Made by a program: the position numbers and the translations under genes. Under the pieces are notes generated by a model that was given only the letters and a program-made list of their open reading frames with translations, was not told the DNA's origin and searched no databases. Positions 1-8,584 of a stretch of DNA of 64,000 bases are shown here, in pieces. Every line of letters starts with the position of its first letter. The stretch's first letter is position 1. Source of the stretch: Gloeocapsopsis dulcis (GTDB lineage: Bacteria > Cyanobacteriota > Cyanobacteriia > Cyanobacteriales > Chroococcidiopsidaceae); contig NZ_CP119968.1 in assembly GCF_032163395.1 (NCBI RefSeq), positions 2,217,501-2,281,500 of the forward strand, given 5' to 3'.

Positions 1-401
1 TGCACCCGCTCTAAGGCAGCTAGTCCTTCACGCAGTAAATTAGCAGGAAACTGACTCGTTAAACATCGCCAGAGCGGCAGGTCTGGTAAACAACCTCCCA
101 GGCAATTCTCTAGAGCCGTGCGACGCCTCACCAAGTTAAATTGCTGAGCCACCATTGCAATCTGCGTGCGTGCCTGTCGTAGCTCCAAGGCAGAGCAGTG
201 GGTCAAATTCCGTCCTTGAAACCAAATCTTTCCTGTATCAGGTTGAGTAAGTTGTAAAAGGCAGCGCAGTAAAGTGGTTTTCCCAGAGCCACTCGCACCT
301 AGAATTGCAGTGAAGCTATGAGGCACAATTTCAAAGCTAAGATTTTGGAGTGCAAAGTGACCGCGCCGGTAGGATTTGGTTACATTTTCAACGATAATCA
401 T
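1..401 (-). CDS. phnC: Phosphonate/phosphite ABC transporter ATP-binding protein, partial
   Basis: This is the ATPase of the adjoining PhnD/PhnE importer and would energise phosphonate or phosphite uptake at the inner membrane. Reading the minus strand from the ATG at 401 gives an open frame to the window edge, so the C-terminal half (signature motif, Walker B) is not visible. It opens MIIVENVTKSYRRGHFALQN, followed by a Walker A motif (GASGSGKT, residues about 35-42) and a Q-loop (MVAQQFNLV). The phnE stop codon lies one base upstream of this start, so the genes are probably translationally coupled. The family is clear; the substrate is inferred from the neighbours. Confidence 0.88.
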   Translation of the reverse strand, partial: MIIVENVTKSYRRGHFALQNLSFEIVPHSFTAILGASGSGKTTLLRCLLQLTQPDTGKIWFQGRNLTHCSALELRQARTQIAMVAQQFNLVRRRTALENCLGGCLPDLPLWRCLTSQFPANLLREGLAALERV

Positions 402-402
402 G

Positions 403-1257
403 TCAATTCAATCGCTGGCGGAAGTAGGCACTCAATGCGTCAATTAGACTGACCATAGCTAAAATCAGCAGCAAAATGGTACACAGGCGAGGAAAGTCGA
501 GCAGCTTTAAACTAACTAGCAATTCGTAACCGATACCTCCAGCTCCAACGATACCTAAAATTACAGAAGAACGGACATTAAATTCCCATAAGTACAAACT
601 GATGCCAATCAAGCCAGGCAGAGCTTCGGGCAAGACCGCAAAGGCAAAGGTGCGAAGGCGATCGCTCCCAGTGGCTTCAACGGCTTCAATTGGCTCGCTA
701 GGTAATGATTCCAACACTTCAGCATAGAGCTTTGCCATCGATCCAGTTGTGTGAAATGCTACACCTAAAGCTCCAGCAAAGGGTCCTAAACCTACAATTG
801 AAACAAAAAATAAAGCGAAAATAGCAGTATCAATACCGCGTAGTAAATTTAATAGCCCTCGCAAGGGAGTAGCTAACGATTGCACCGGAGTAATATTTCG
901 CGCAACTAACAACGCTAGAGGAACGGCAACCAGAATTGCACAACCTGTACCGACAATGGCGATCGCCAAGGTTTCCCAAATTGCTTCAAAAAAGATGAGT
1001 AGCTCTGAAAAATCAGGCGGAAACAGACGAGACAGCCATTCTCCCACCGTAGGGATGCGCTGCCAAAATTGCAACAAATCGACTTTTGCTGTGCGGGCAC
1101 TAGCAATCAGTAGAGCGATCGCTAGCACTCCCCAAAAGCTACGATGCAAAAGTCGCCAAACACCTCCCTGTCGTCGCTGCTCCGTTGCCAGGATTGCATC
1201 TAAATCAGGGGAATAGTTAGCTCGATCAACCTCATACTTAGTAAATGGAAAGGTCAT
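403..1257 (-). CDS. phnE: Phosphonate ABC transporter permease
   Basis: Inner-membrane permease of the PhnCDE importer, 284 aa, a usual length for PhnE. It has a hydrophilic N-terminus of about 35 residues followed by several hydrophobic segments (around residues 36-52, 90-118, 140-165, 215-235 and 255-275). An EAA-type loop that contacts the ATPase is visible around residues 190-212 (EAVEATGSDRLRTFAFAVLP). Its start overlaps the phnD stop by four bases (ATGA), and phnC follows after one base. This is the order phnD-phnE-phnC on the minus strand. Assignment to the binding-protein-dependent permease family is firm; phosphonate versus phosphite specificity cannot be read from the sequence. Confidence 0.9.
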   Translation of the reverse strand: MTFPFTKYEVDRANYSPDLDAILATEQRRQGGVWRLLHRSFWGVLAIALLIASARTAKVDLLQFWQRIPTVGEWLSRLFPPDFSELLIFFEAIWETLAIAIVGTGCAILVAVPLALLVARNITPVQSLATPLRGLLNLLRGIDTAIFALFFVSIVGLGPFAGALGVAFHTTGSMAKLYAEVLESLPSEPIEAVEATGSDRLRTFAFAVLPEALPGLIGISLYLWEFNVRSSVILGIVGAGGIGYELLVSLKLLDFPRLCTILLLILAMVSLIDALSAYFRQRLN

Positions 1258-2174
1258 TTTAGCTTGCCAACTAATAATCCTGCTTGCTCAATCGGAGCGT
1301 AGTTACTGCCGTCGGATGCGACAAACCCCGTGTAGTTCTTGGGTAATAAAGTTTTGGCTCGTTCTGGAGGTAGATTGACTAGCGCTTCTTGCAACTGAGT
1401 TTTGATTGTCTCTGGGAAACTACCTCGCACCACAATTGGGTCATTAGGTAACGGGTTAGATTGCCAGATAATCTTGAGTTTACTCTTGTCAATCTTGCCT
1501 TCGTCGGTCAAAACATCTAGGTTGCGGTCGTAGTCAGAGGCAATATCTACTTGGTTGCTGAGTACAGCGATCGCTTGCGCAGCGTGACTGGCACCTTCGT
1601 TATAGTCGAATACAGCTTTTGGATCGAGATGGCGTCGCTTAAATTCTGCCTGAGGAATGAGCCAACCCGACGTCGAGCCTACATCTGCTAAACTCAGCCT
1701 GAGTTTAGTACCTTGCTGGCTTTGGGCAATCGCCTCCTCTAAGGTATTGAACGGTGCATCTGCCCGTGCCATTAAAACTGAATAATAGGTAGGCTGGTCT
1801 TTGTACTTGACAGTAGCAATTGCCTGCAGGGAAGGATCGTTGTGCTGTGCCAATATGTAGCCCCAAGGACCCAACCAAGCAACATCCAGAGTGCGCGATC
1901 GCAATGCTTCCGAAATGCCAATCCAGTCATCCGCCACTGTCACCTCAGCTGGAAAATTTACTTGCTCTGCTAGTGCGTTAAACAATGGTTCAAACTGTTT
2001 GCGATTTTGGTTAGGGGTCGGAAAGTAAGGACCTACCCCAAAGGTAAGCCGATTGAGCAAGGTAGCTTCAGGAGAGTTAGTAGGATTTTGCGTCGTAGTA
2101 GGAGTGCAAGCCACCACTACGACCATCGCTATTATTCCTAATACAACTCCTTGTATCCAACGCCTTTTAAACAT
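1254..2174 (-). CDS. phnD: Phosphonate/phosphite-binding lipoprotein
   Basis: Periplasmic substrate-binding component, 306 aa. The N-terminus is a lipoprotein signal: a basic stretch (KRRW), a hydrophobic core and a lipobox ending VVVAC with the acylated cysteine at about residue 23. The rest looks like the PhnD/PtxB fold: GVGPYFPTPN early, then AWLGPWGYILA and LADVGSTSGWLIPQ, which in the family line the ligand pocket. It is the first gene of the transporter operon. A short palindrome rich in TTAA lies about 100 bp upstream (see 2274-2295). The ligand could be phosphonate, phosphite or another oxyanion. Confidence 0.9.
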   Translation of the reverse strand: MFKRRWIQGVVLGIIAMVVVVACTPTTTQNPTNSPEATLLNRLTFGVGPYFPTPNQNRKQFEPLFNALAEQVNFPAEVTVADDWIGISEALRSRTLDVAWLGPWGYILAQHNDPSLQAIATVKYKDQPTYYSVLMARADAPFNTLEEAIAQSQQGTKLRLSLADVGSTSGWLIPQAEFKRRHLDPKAVFDYNEGASHAAQAIAVLSNQVDIASDYDRNLDVLTDEGKIDKSKLKIIWQSNPLPNDPIVVRGSFPETIKTQLQEALVNLPPERAKTLLPKNYTGFVASDGSNYAPIEQAGLLVGKLK

Positions 2175-2273
2175 TTTGAGATTTTGAGAGAAGTAGTTAT
2201 TGTTGTCACTTTTACAAGGATAGCTAGATGAGCACGCTCAAGATGCATAGCAGAGATAGAATTGCTGAGATAT

Positions 2274-2295
2274 CTTTAATTAAGAGTACTTAAAG
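2274..2295 (-). promoter_or_regulatory. Weak Pho-box-like / palindromic site upstream of phnD
   Basis: On the minus strand this site holds CTTTAAGT and then CTTAATTA with an approximately 11-base period, reminiscent of the direct repeats of cyanobacterial Pho boxes. It is also an inverted repeat (CTTTAA ... TTAAAG). It lies about 100 bp upstream of the phnD ATG. The match to the CTTAACCT-type consensus is poor, so phosphate control is only a suggestion. Confidence 0.22.
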
Positions 2296-2323
2296 TAAGA
2301 TGTTGCTGTCAGAAGGGTTCTTT

Positions 2324-2493
2324 TTGACAAGAGACGATTTTTATTCAAATCATGGGGTACTGAACATGCAGTGCCCATTGGGTAGGATTAAGCCAAAGCC
2401 CTTTTAGGTTTGTTGGTAAGCACTGTTAGCTGTACCTGCAACTAATGAATGTACATGATGGTAGGACTAACAAAACACACCTACCATCTTTTT
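2324..2493 (+). ncRNA. Candidate small RNA between phnD and a hypothetical gene
   Basis: This gap has no convincing ORF but carries plus-strand signals of a short transcript. There is a TTGACA at 2324-2329 with a weak -10 (AATCAT, 18-base spacing). Inside, CAGTGC and GCACTG can pair around an inner CCAAA/TTTG pairing. It ends with a strong intrinsic terminator: GATGGTAGG at 2457-2465 pairs with CCTACCATC at 2480-2488, followed by five T. No plus-strand gene lies upstream that would need this terminator. The predicted transcript is about 135 nt. No known RNA family was recognised. Confidence 0.35.
2457..2493 (+). terminator. Rho-independent terminator
   Basis: Perfect 9-bp stem (GATGGTAGG / CCTACCATC) with a 14-base loop, followed directly by TTTTT. 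The T-run is on the plus strand, so it ends a plus-strand transcript; the only candidate upstream is the putative small RNA. Confidence 0.7.
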
Positions 2494-2533
2494 CTCTCCT
2501 AAATTTATATTTCGGACACGTCTATTGTTATGG

Positions 2534-2827
2534 TTAACTAAATGAGTCTTCTGGCATTTCTAATCCAGTTGCCGCAGCCGCATCTTGAGCTATTGAGTCT
2601 GGCTCGTCAGGGAAGTGTTCTTTGAGCCATTGAGGAAATTCCTGCGTAATTATCTCCTTATAGCTTGCTTCATGGCTTTCTAACCAAGCCGCTACTTCCT
2701 CATGACCTGTAGTTTTCAGCTCATCAACTATACAAGAAAACTCTAGCATAGGGCACTTGCCACTATCACGAATTTCTAATAATGTTGGCATTAAACTATG
2801 GGGGCGATCGTTGTTAACTGATGTCAT
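2534..2827 (-). CDS. Conserved-looking hypothetical protein
   Basis: A 97-aa acidic soluble protein with no signal peptide or membrane segment and no family I recognise. It contains one cysteine pair (KCPMLEFSC) and several aromatic/acidic helices (HEEVAAWLESHEASYKEII, FPQWLKEHFPDEPD). It starts with an ATG at 2827, has a second Met at residue 13 as an alternative start, and stands alone with gaps of several hundred bases on each side. It is accepted as real because of its protein-like composition and position in an otherwise empty interval; the function is unknown. Confidence 0.55.
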   Translation of the reverse strand: MTSVNNDRPHSLMPTLLEIRDSGKCPMLEFSCIVDELKTTGHEEVAAWLESHEASYKEIITQEFPQWLKEHFPDEPDSIAQDAAAATGLEMPEDSFS

Positions 2828-3278
2828 TTTATTTTCCCTATGGGCTAGGTTGTATCTTCAATAATGCAGCATAAATTTTCTCAATAAACACCACTAAAAT
2901 GCATAGCGAATATGGCGATGCGATCGCACTATATTATCTAGTCTCTTGGCTAGAGTCAAAACTAACAACAATTATAAAGCCCTAGCATTAGACCAGGGCT
3001 TGGGCTACAAATAGTGCTTTCAGTATATAGAGTAGACAGGCAAGCTAATTGCTATGCCTAAATATCTATCAGTCTGACGGCAGAGAATTATGCAGTTAGC
3101 GATCTATATTCAGAACATTTGTTAGAGAAAATTTACAAATCGCAGACAACGAACCTCAACTTAAAGTTTTGCTGTATGGTGTGTATTTCTAAAGATAGAG
3201 ACTATTTATCTGCAGCGGTTGCTATGACCAATATAGTAATTCTCAAAAATTTCTTCTATAAGCCGTTCTTCACTTCTA
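2828..3278. other. Intergenic region with hairpin
   Basis: No supported gene. An inverted repeat AAGCCCT ... AGGGCTT lies near 2982-3003 without a T-run. One HIP1-containing stretch (GCGATGCGATCGC) is present. A short plus-strand open frame inside (3119-3370) has no protein-like features and is not called. Confidence 0.5.
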
Positions 3279-3977
3279 ATGGTACTACTTTCACAACGCC
3301 TACTTCAATTTACCAATTGGTTCACACCACAAAACGTTATTTTATTGGATACACCGACTGCAGCGAATGAAATTGCCTTCATGTTAGGCGGCGAGTGGGA
3401 CGAATGTAACAGTGTTGTCTTAAATAAATGTGATGAGACAGCTATAAACACTGCGGCTAGCTTAATCCAAGCACAATGGTGCTACGCTGGGGCAGAAGTA
3501 ACTTATCTAACTCGTTTAACTGCTAACGAGTTGCTGCAACGCTATCAAGCTGGTGAAAGAAACTTTACTAATGCGAATTTAAGGGGTGTGACCATCACCT
3601 CTAACAAATTAACTGCAATCAATCTCAGTTGGGCAAAACTGAGTGGTTCTACTCTTTGGGAAACTAACCTAAGCTACGCCGATTTAACTGCAGCAGATTT
3701 CATAGATGCTGATTTAAGTCGGGCAAATTTGAGTAGAACCACTTTGACAATGTGCCACTTGACAAGAGCAAACCTATCGCAAGCAAATCTCAAAGGCGCA
3801 AATTTATATCGTGCTTGCTTGAAAGATGCCGACCTTACACAAGCAGATCTTACAGGTGCAAATTTAACTTTAGCAGATCTTACAGGTGCAAATTTGAGTC
3901 ACGCCAAGCTAACTCTTGCAAATTTAGCAGCTACTAAGGTTGTTGAAACTGAACTAGCAAAAGCTGAATTATTTTGA
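3279..3977 (+). CDS. Pentapeptide-repeat protein
   Basis: A 232-aa protein whose C-terminal half (from about residue 95) is built of A(N/D)LXX repeats: NANLRG, ADLTAADFIDADLSRANLSR, ANLSQANLKGANL, ADLTQADLTGANL and so on. These should form a right-handed quadrilateral beta-helix. The first about 90 residues are not repetitive and include a LLQRYQAGERNF segment, a common lead-in to pentapeptide domains in cyanobacteria. There is no signal peptide, so it is probably cytoplasmic. The ATG at 3279 is the first in frame. It ends just before the IS200/IS605 right end. The molecular function of such proteins is generally unknown. Confidence 0.8.
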   Translation: MVLLSQRLLQFTNWFTPQNVILLDTPTAANEIAFMLGGEWDECNSVVLNKCDETAINTAASLIQAQWCYAGAEVTYLTRLTANELLQRYQAGERNFTNANLRGVTITSNKLTAINLSWAKLSGSTLWETNLSYADLTAADFIDADLSRANLSRTTLTMCHLTRANLSQANLKGANLYRACLKDADLTQADLTGANLTLADLTGANLSHAKLTLANLAATKVVETELAKAELF

Positions 3978-4119
3978 AGTTCCCATCGGTAAACCGAGGG
4001 ATTCCTCTTTCAACCAGTAAACTTATGTTGTAAGCTCTCACTCACAATACAGAGGTTCGTCTGTCCAGAGGCGTACCGGACACTTGCTACAACGGAGGTA
4101 GCCTCCGCAACGCAGTGTC
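3978..4119 (-). repeat. IS200/IS605 right end with omega-RNA-like region
   Basis: This is the flank downstream (minus strand) of the tnpB pseudogene. It contains CGGAGG/CCTCCG pairing near 4095-4110 and ends with GAATCCCTCGG...CCGATGGGAACTTCAA. The terminal hairpin is the same type seen at 52843-52880 and 61045-61080. In TnpB-encoding elements the right end overlaps the omega RNA guide scaffold. The exact element boundary is inferred. Confidence 0.6.
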
Positions 4120-5299
4120 TTAAATTTCCGCACTCCCTGCGGTATTTACTAAATATCCTGTTTCCTTTAAAACTTTGGCTAATATGTTTTTGGCAGCGTT
4201 TTCATCTCTGTCTAACACACACCCACAAGTGCAGACGTGTGTACGAACTGATAGTAATTTTCTAACTCTTGCACCACAACTACTACAATCTTGAGATGTA
4301 TAGTTTGGTGCAACACTCTTCACAACTTTGCCAAACACACTACCAAAGTAACTTAACCAATTAATGAAAATTGACCAACTAGCATCGTGAATTCCTAACG
4401 CTAGTTTTGAATTCTTCACCATGTTTTTAATCTTTAAGTCTATGCGCTTCGCGCACGCTTCGCGAACATACGCCACGAAGTCGTTAGACATCACTACGCA
4501 CCGTGCTAATTTCACAGCATGGTCTTTACGCTGGCGCGAGACTTTGAGATGTTTTCTACCTAACCTTCTACAAGCTTTTTTGCGATTATTAGAACCCTTT
4601 TTCTTTCTACTAACTTTACGTTGCAATCTTTTTAAAGCTTTTTCACTTTTACGCAAATATCTTGGATTTTCTACTTGATTGCCTTGACTGTCTGTATAAA
4701 AGTAATTTAAGCCAACATCAATGCCTATTGTTTTGCCTGTAGGTTCGGTATCAATGTATCGTTTAGCATCAATACAAAACTGAATGTAATAATTATCTGC
4801 ACGTCTGACAATTCTTACTCGCTTGATTTGGTCAAGTTGATAATAATGTAAATCGTAAGTACCTTTAAGCTTGATTTCACCTATACCGCACTTGTCGGTA
4901 AAAGTAATATATTTACGGTTTTCTGATAGCTTCCATCCACAAGCTTTATATTCAACCGACCGATTATTTTTTTTGGAATTGAGGATAACCTTTTTTCCCT
5001 GGTATTTTAGCTTTACAGTTATTGAAGAATCTTTTAATTGCAAAAGCTGTTCGTTCGGCTGCTGCTTGTCTTGCCATTGAGTTTAATGAATTTGCAAAGT
5101 CAAACTCACGAGCTAGTACAGCAGTATGTTTATTGAGGTCATAAGGTTTAATATTCTTGTTATCTATCCAAAACCTTAAGCACTTATTCCGCAAAAACTG
5201 AGTAATGTGTATAGCCTTATCAACGGCTATTGTTTGATGCTTATTGAGTACAGTTTTGAAACAGCAATACCCTAAACCAAGTAAATGTTTGCTCCGCAA
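4120..5299 (-). pseudogene. tnpB: TnpB (IS200/IS605 OrfB) RNA-guided nuclease, frameshifted
   Basis: Two overlapping minus-strand frames together make one nearly full-length TnpB. The first (4964-5299) holds the N-terminal part ending GKKGYPQFQKK. The second (4120-5043) continues NNRSVEYKACGWKLSEN and carries the RuvC-I Asp (GIDVGLNYF), the zinc-ribbon cysteines (CSSCGARVR...CTCGC) and RuvC-III (LDRDENAAKNI). The break sits in a run of eight A (plus-strand T8, 4967-4974); seven would restore the frame. The RuvC-II segment is interrupted by an in-frame repeat (4441-4464) that displaces the expected E-D/N-L catalytic motif. It is almost certainly inactive as a nuclease. No tnpA is nearby. Confidence 0.9.
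4441..4464. repeat. Small dispersed repeat inserted in tnpB
   Basis: A 24-base GC-rich segment with the near-tandem/palindromic pattern GCGCTTCGCG-CACGCTTCGCG lies inside the tnpB RuvC-II region. On the tnpB strand it encodes REACAKRI between AYV and DLKIKNM, eight extra codons that keep the frame. Its composition differs sharply from the surrounding AT-rich gene. Small dispersed repeats of about this size and sequence style are known from Nostoc-type genomes. Confidence 0.7.
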
Positions 5300-5354
5300 T
5301 TTATCCCACCGATAAATCGGGGGTATTCTTGCGGGAATTAGATAAATTCAACTC
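5300..5354. other. Upstream flank of the tnpB element
   Basis: Contains CCACCGATAAATCGGGGG, a short hairpin-forming sequence that may belong to the left end of the IS200/IS605 element. The element boundary cannot be fixed from one copy. Confidence 0.35.
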
Positions 5355-6032
5355 TTAGTGAACACTAGCAAGTACTTTTCCTGTGGCAAAGTCCATACCT
5401 AGCACAGCACACGGAAAATTAGTACCAAGTTGCTGAACGATTGGATGATGTGCTGAGTTACAACCTAAAAACAGCAAAGCTGCATTTTCTGCCTCTACAA
5501 CTGCTTTAAGTTCTGAAGCAACGTTACCAAACCGCAGATGAGTAACCAGAGAACCTCGCCATTCTGCTGCCAAACTCTTGGCTTGCCATAAAATTAAGTC
5601 AGCTTGTTCAAACAAATCTGGTGATGTAATGCGTGGCTGTAAAACTGGCGTTTCTGGATGTTGCGCCGCACTCAACTGAGAGCCTCTCACAGTTGCTACT
5701 TGGGCTAATTCTCGTGAAAAATCTCCATATAACCTGCTCAGCTCAAATGTAGGAGAAATTGGGCAATGACGATACTGACTGTGTTCTTCTAAAACATAGA
5801 CTACGTGAACAGTAACTTGCTTTTGAGTTGCCAGGCGAGTTTGATGAGCAATCCACAAGGTGAGATCCAATGCTGTTTGACTATTTGGAGAACTGTTATA
5901 ACCCACAACTAGGTCAACTGCTTTAGTTGTTTCCTGAGTTTGTGATGCGGCTGGTGCTAACAGCATCATTCTTTCTATGACATTCGTTCCCGTTGCGCTT
6001 TGTAGGCGCGCTAACATTGGCTTGATATTCAT
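5355..6032 (-). CDS. Universal stress protein-like (UspA fold) protein
   Basis: A 225-aa soluble protein. After an N-terminal extension of about 38 residues it shows a Usp-type alternation: DLVVGYNSSPNSQTALDLTLWIA (strand 1 and helix 1), then VTVHVVYVLEE (strand 2), a long variable helical region, and ALLFLGCNSAH...FPCAVLG at the C-terminus. The C-terminal GXXGXXG(S/T) ATP-binding signature of ATP-binding Usps is not obvious, so nucleotide binding is doubtful. Start is the ATG at 6032. It is monocistronic, with a 400-base gap upstream and the tnpB element downstream. Confidence 0.68.
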   Translation of the reverse strand: MNIKPMLARLQSATGTNVIERMMLLAPAASQTQETTKAVDLVVGYNSSPNSQTALDLTLWIAHQTRLATQKQVTVHVVYVLEEHSQYRHCPISPTFELSRLYGDFSRELAQVATVRGSQLSAAQHPETPVLQPRITSPDLFEQADLILWQAKSLAAEWRGSLVTHLRFGNVASELKAVVEAENAALLFLGCNSAHHPIVQQLGTNFPCAVLGMDFATGKVLASVH

Positions 6033-6439
6033 TCGTTTAGATACCTTATGTCGAAAGCAGGTACAAAAAACCGAGCAGTACGAGCCTCAGACACTGAATG
6101 AGATATAAGACATTATAAAAATGCTTACTCTTCAGTCTCCTCTCGATGCCTACGAAGTTAGCTGACGGGCTAGGACTGAGAGATGTCCCTCTGCTTCAAT
6201 CTTTAGTTTTATCAAAATGATTAAAGCTAAATTTTATGATTCGCCCCAGATGTTGGTTCCTCCGCTCTAGCCTTCTCTCAGTTAATTTAAAATACAACTT
6301 TGAGAAAAACCTAGATTAGGCTGACTTACTCAAATTCATTGAATTTTACCATGAATTATTATACCAAGCAATGTCTTAATTTTGAGCTTTTGAATTAAGG
6401 AAAACTTATATATTTAAAAACTCATTTAATATTTATTCT
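6033..6439. other. Intergenic region, nothing recognised
   Basis: AT-rich gap upstream of the Usp-like gene and downstream of the response regulator. It should hold the Usp promoter. A weak hairpin (CTTTA ... TAAAG) occurs near 6200-6230; no gene-like frame is present. Confidence 0.45.
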
Positions 6440-7573
6440 TTAGTTATCAAATCTAATTTGAAGAATTGATAAATCATCATCAAAGCTATCTTGAGAATTT
6501 ATTTGGCTTAATTGACGTAGAATGTTGTCTAAATTACAACTACCTGCGGCATGAGCAGCTCTGAGTAAATCAATAAAATAATCAAGCTGCCAAATCGAGC
6601 CGTCAGCTAAATGCAGTTCATATACTCCATCGCTAAAAATATAAAGCGTACTCGATTCAGGGATCTGAAAAAACTTATCTTTGTAATTGGTATCAGGAAA
6701 CATACCAATGGGAATACTTGGAGTATCGAGTTTTGTCACTTGTAGCGTAGGTGTTTCTGAGAACAAGACAGCAGGTGGATGTCCAGCGTTAGCATAAATG
6801 AGTTGGCGATTTACTCGATTGTAAACTCCATACCAAATCGTAAAGTACTTGGAATTTTGAGTAGTCATTTGAAAAGTATTGTTTAAGGCTCTCAATACAT
6901 CAGTTGGTTGATAATAATTAATGCCATCGAGAGCGCGAGAACGTAACATATTAAGTACTGAAATGGAGGGAAGTGTAGCTCCAAGTCCGTGTCCAGCAGT
7001 GTCAAGTAGGTAAACAGCTAAATAGTCAGGATCTAGCCAGTAGTAATCGAAGCAATCTCCACCAAGTCTTCGTGAAGGAATAAATCGAGAATTAATAGTC
7101 AGTGGTTCTTGGAGTTGTGGGGGAAGAAGCGATCGCACATAATCTGCGGCTTCACCTAATTCTGCTTCTAGTAATTGCTTTTGTTTTTGTAAATCCCGAC
7201 TCATTTGATGCAAGCGCAATCCGGCACGTACCCGCGCGGTAAGTTCATTTTGGTCAATTGGCTTAGTGATAAAATCATCTGCACCAGCATTAAGCGCTTG
7301 AACGCAATCAGCCACAGAACCTAAATTTGTCAGAAAAATAAAAAATACTAGCGATAAACTCGGTTCAGCTTTGATTTGGCGACAAATATCTAGCTCACGG
7401 CTTTGTTGAATCATCCAATCGCAAATAACTAACCCAGGATACAACTGGCGTGCCAACGTCACTCCCTCTTCACCATTATTAGTGATAACAACTTGATGAC
7501 CTTGATTTTCAAGTGCCCTTGAGAGCACGATCTGCACTGTAGGGTCATCATCGATTACTAAGATTAGAGACAT
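6440..7573 (-). CDS. Response regulator with PP2C-type (SpoIIE/RsbU) phosphatase output
   Basis: About 377 aa. The N-terminal receiver domain (residues 1-120) has the acidic pocket (VIDDDPTVQ), the phosphoacceptor Asp (GLVICDWMIQ, about residue 53) and the conserved Lys (ITKPIDQNEL). A short coiled-coil linker (MSRDLQKQKQLLEAELGEA) joins it to a SpoIIE/PP2C domain with metal-binding residues GGDCFDYYWL and DTAGHGLGA and a late SDGVYEL. It probably dephosphorylates an anti-sigma-factor antagonist when phosphorylated. The ATG at 7573 (MSLILVIDDDP) is preferred over the upstream 7600 codon because the receiver domain begins there. It overlaps the upstream DUF1350 gene by 26 bases. Confidence 0.87.
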   Translation of the reverse strand: MSLILVIDDDPTVQIVLSRALENQGHQVVITNNGEEGVTLARQLYPGLVICDWMIQQSRELDICRQIKAEPSLSLVFFIFLTNLGSVADCVQALNAGADDFITKPIDQNELTARVRAGLRLHQMSRDLQKQKQLLEAELGEAADYVRSLLPPQLQEPLTINSRFIPSRRLGGDCFDYYWLDPDYLAVYLLDTAGHGLGATLPSISVLNMLRSRALDGINYYQPTDVLRALNNTFQMTTQNSKYFTIWYGVYNRVNRQLIYANAGHPPAVLFSETPTLQVTKLDTPSIPIGMFPDTNYKDKFFQIPESSTLYIFSDGVYELHLADGSIWQLDYFIDLLRAAHAAGSCNLDNILRQLSQINSQDSFDDDLSILQIRFDN

Positions 7574-8330
7574 GGGAAAAAGGATTGAGCCACAACACAA
7601 TAGTGCGTTTTAGTTGATTTAAATCGCGATAGATTTCCTGCTTAAACCACTGTCCCATCGCATCAAACGGTGTAAAATTTGTTCCGGTTTGCCACTTCAC
7701 ATCTTGACCTAAGGGCGTTGTATGGCTGCCTGGAAGTGTCTGTAAAGTGACCATATCAGGAAAGCGCTGTTGTAACAGTTGGTTTAAAGCAGTTGATTGG
7801 TCAATTGTGTCATTAGTAAACCGAATCAGCAAATTGCGACGAACACAATAGCGATCGCGGACTAAGTTAGTCGTTTCTAGAGGAGAAGGCGTGAATTCTA
7901 CAGCAAAGGTAGGATTGAATTGTTGTACTAAGGGAATTGCATCGCGTGCAGCATAGTTATTAAAAGACATAAAAATGTTTCCGGCACGTTCTACATCAAA
8001 CGAACTACCAATGAGTAAATGTAGCTTACACCCCATGCTGTGCCCTACACCATAAGTTGGAAGATAACGCCGACGTAGCAGGGCGCGATCGTGTAGTTCG
8101 GCGATCGCATTCTCAAAGTTCGTCAAAACAGTTTTGGCGATCGCGACGTGATCTAAAGTATTGACAAACGGAGTTGCAACGATAGCATATTCTTGTCCTA
8201 GTTCTTCCAACAACCAACGATAGGTTAACTGCGGTGCTGTCGCAACAAAAGCTCCTCCCAAAAAATGTATGATTCCCACAGGATGACGGGGAACTAAAAC
8301 CCAGTTACCAGCGATTTCCTTCCATTCCAT
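7548..8330 (-). CDS. DUF1350 family alpha/beta-hydrolase-like protein
   Basis: About 260 aa, resembling the DUF1350 family found in cyanobacteria and plastids. It has a typical opening (MEWKEIAGNWVLVP...IIHFLGGAFVATAPQLTYRWLL) and a nucleophile-elbow-like motif GHSMGCKLHLL around residue 115; a His near the C-terminus (GSHTTPLG) could complete a triad. The ATG at 8330 is chosen; an in-frame TTG at 8348 would add six residues. The 3' end overlaps the response regulator start, suggesting co-transcription. The enzymatic activity of the family is not established. Confidence 0.78.
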   Translation of the reverse strand: MEWKEIAGNWVLVPRHPVGIIHFLGGAFVATAPQLTYRWLLEELGQEYAIVATPFVNTLDHVAIAKTVLTNFENAIAELHDRALLRRRYLPTYGVGHSMGCKLHLLIGSSFDVERAGNIFMSFNNYAARDAIPLVQQFNPTFAVEFTPSPLETTNLVRDRYCVRRNLLIRFTNDTIDQSTALNQLLQQRFPDMVTLQTLPGSHTTPLGQDVKWQTGTNFTPFDAMGQWFKQEIYRDLNQLKRTIVLWLNPFSHVSNLSNR

Positions 8331-8584
8331 GCAATCAATTATGCTCAATTAGCTGTGTATCATCAAAATACAGGTAAGCTCCTCAAGCTTCCTTAAATTA
8401 ATGACTCTCTACTATTGTGGCAATTTACCTCAAAGTGTGAGCTATAAAATTATCTTCCACTTCATCCCGATCAAGGCTATCTAAGAACTCAAGCAGCAAC
8501 TCCTTCAACTTCCCCCCAACGATAATCTGTTAAGATGACCAGATACGTAGAGAAAAAGTAGTCGAAAAAATTACTCAGATAGTT

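Noticed and set aside
3119-3370. 83-codon plus-strand open frame overlapping the pentapeptide gene start
   Set aside because: No domain or repeat, overlaps the better supported frame starting at 3279, and composition is not protein-like.
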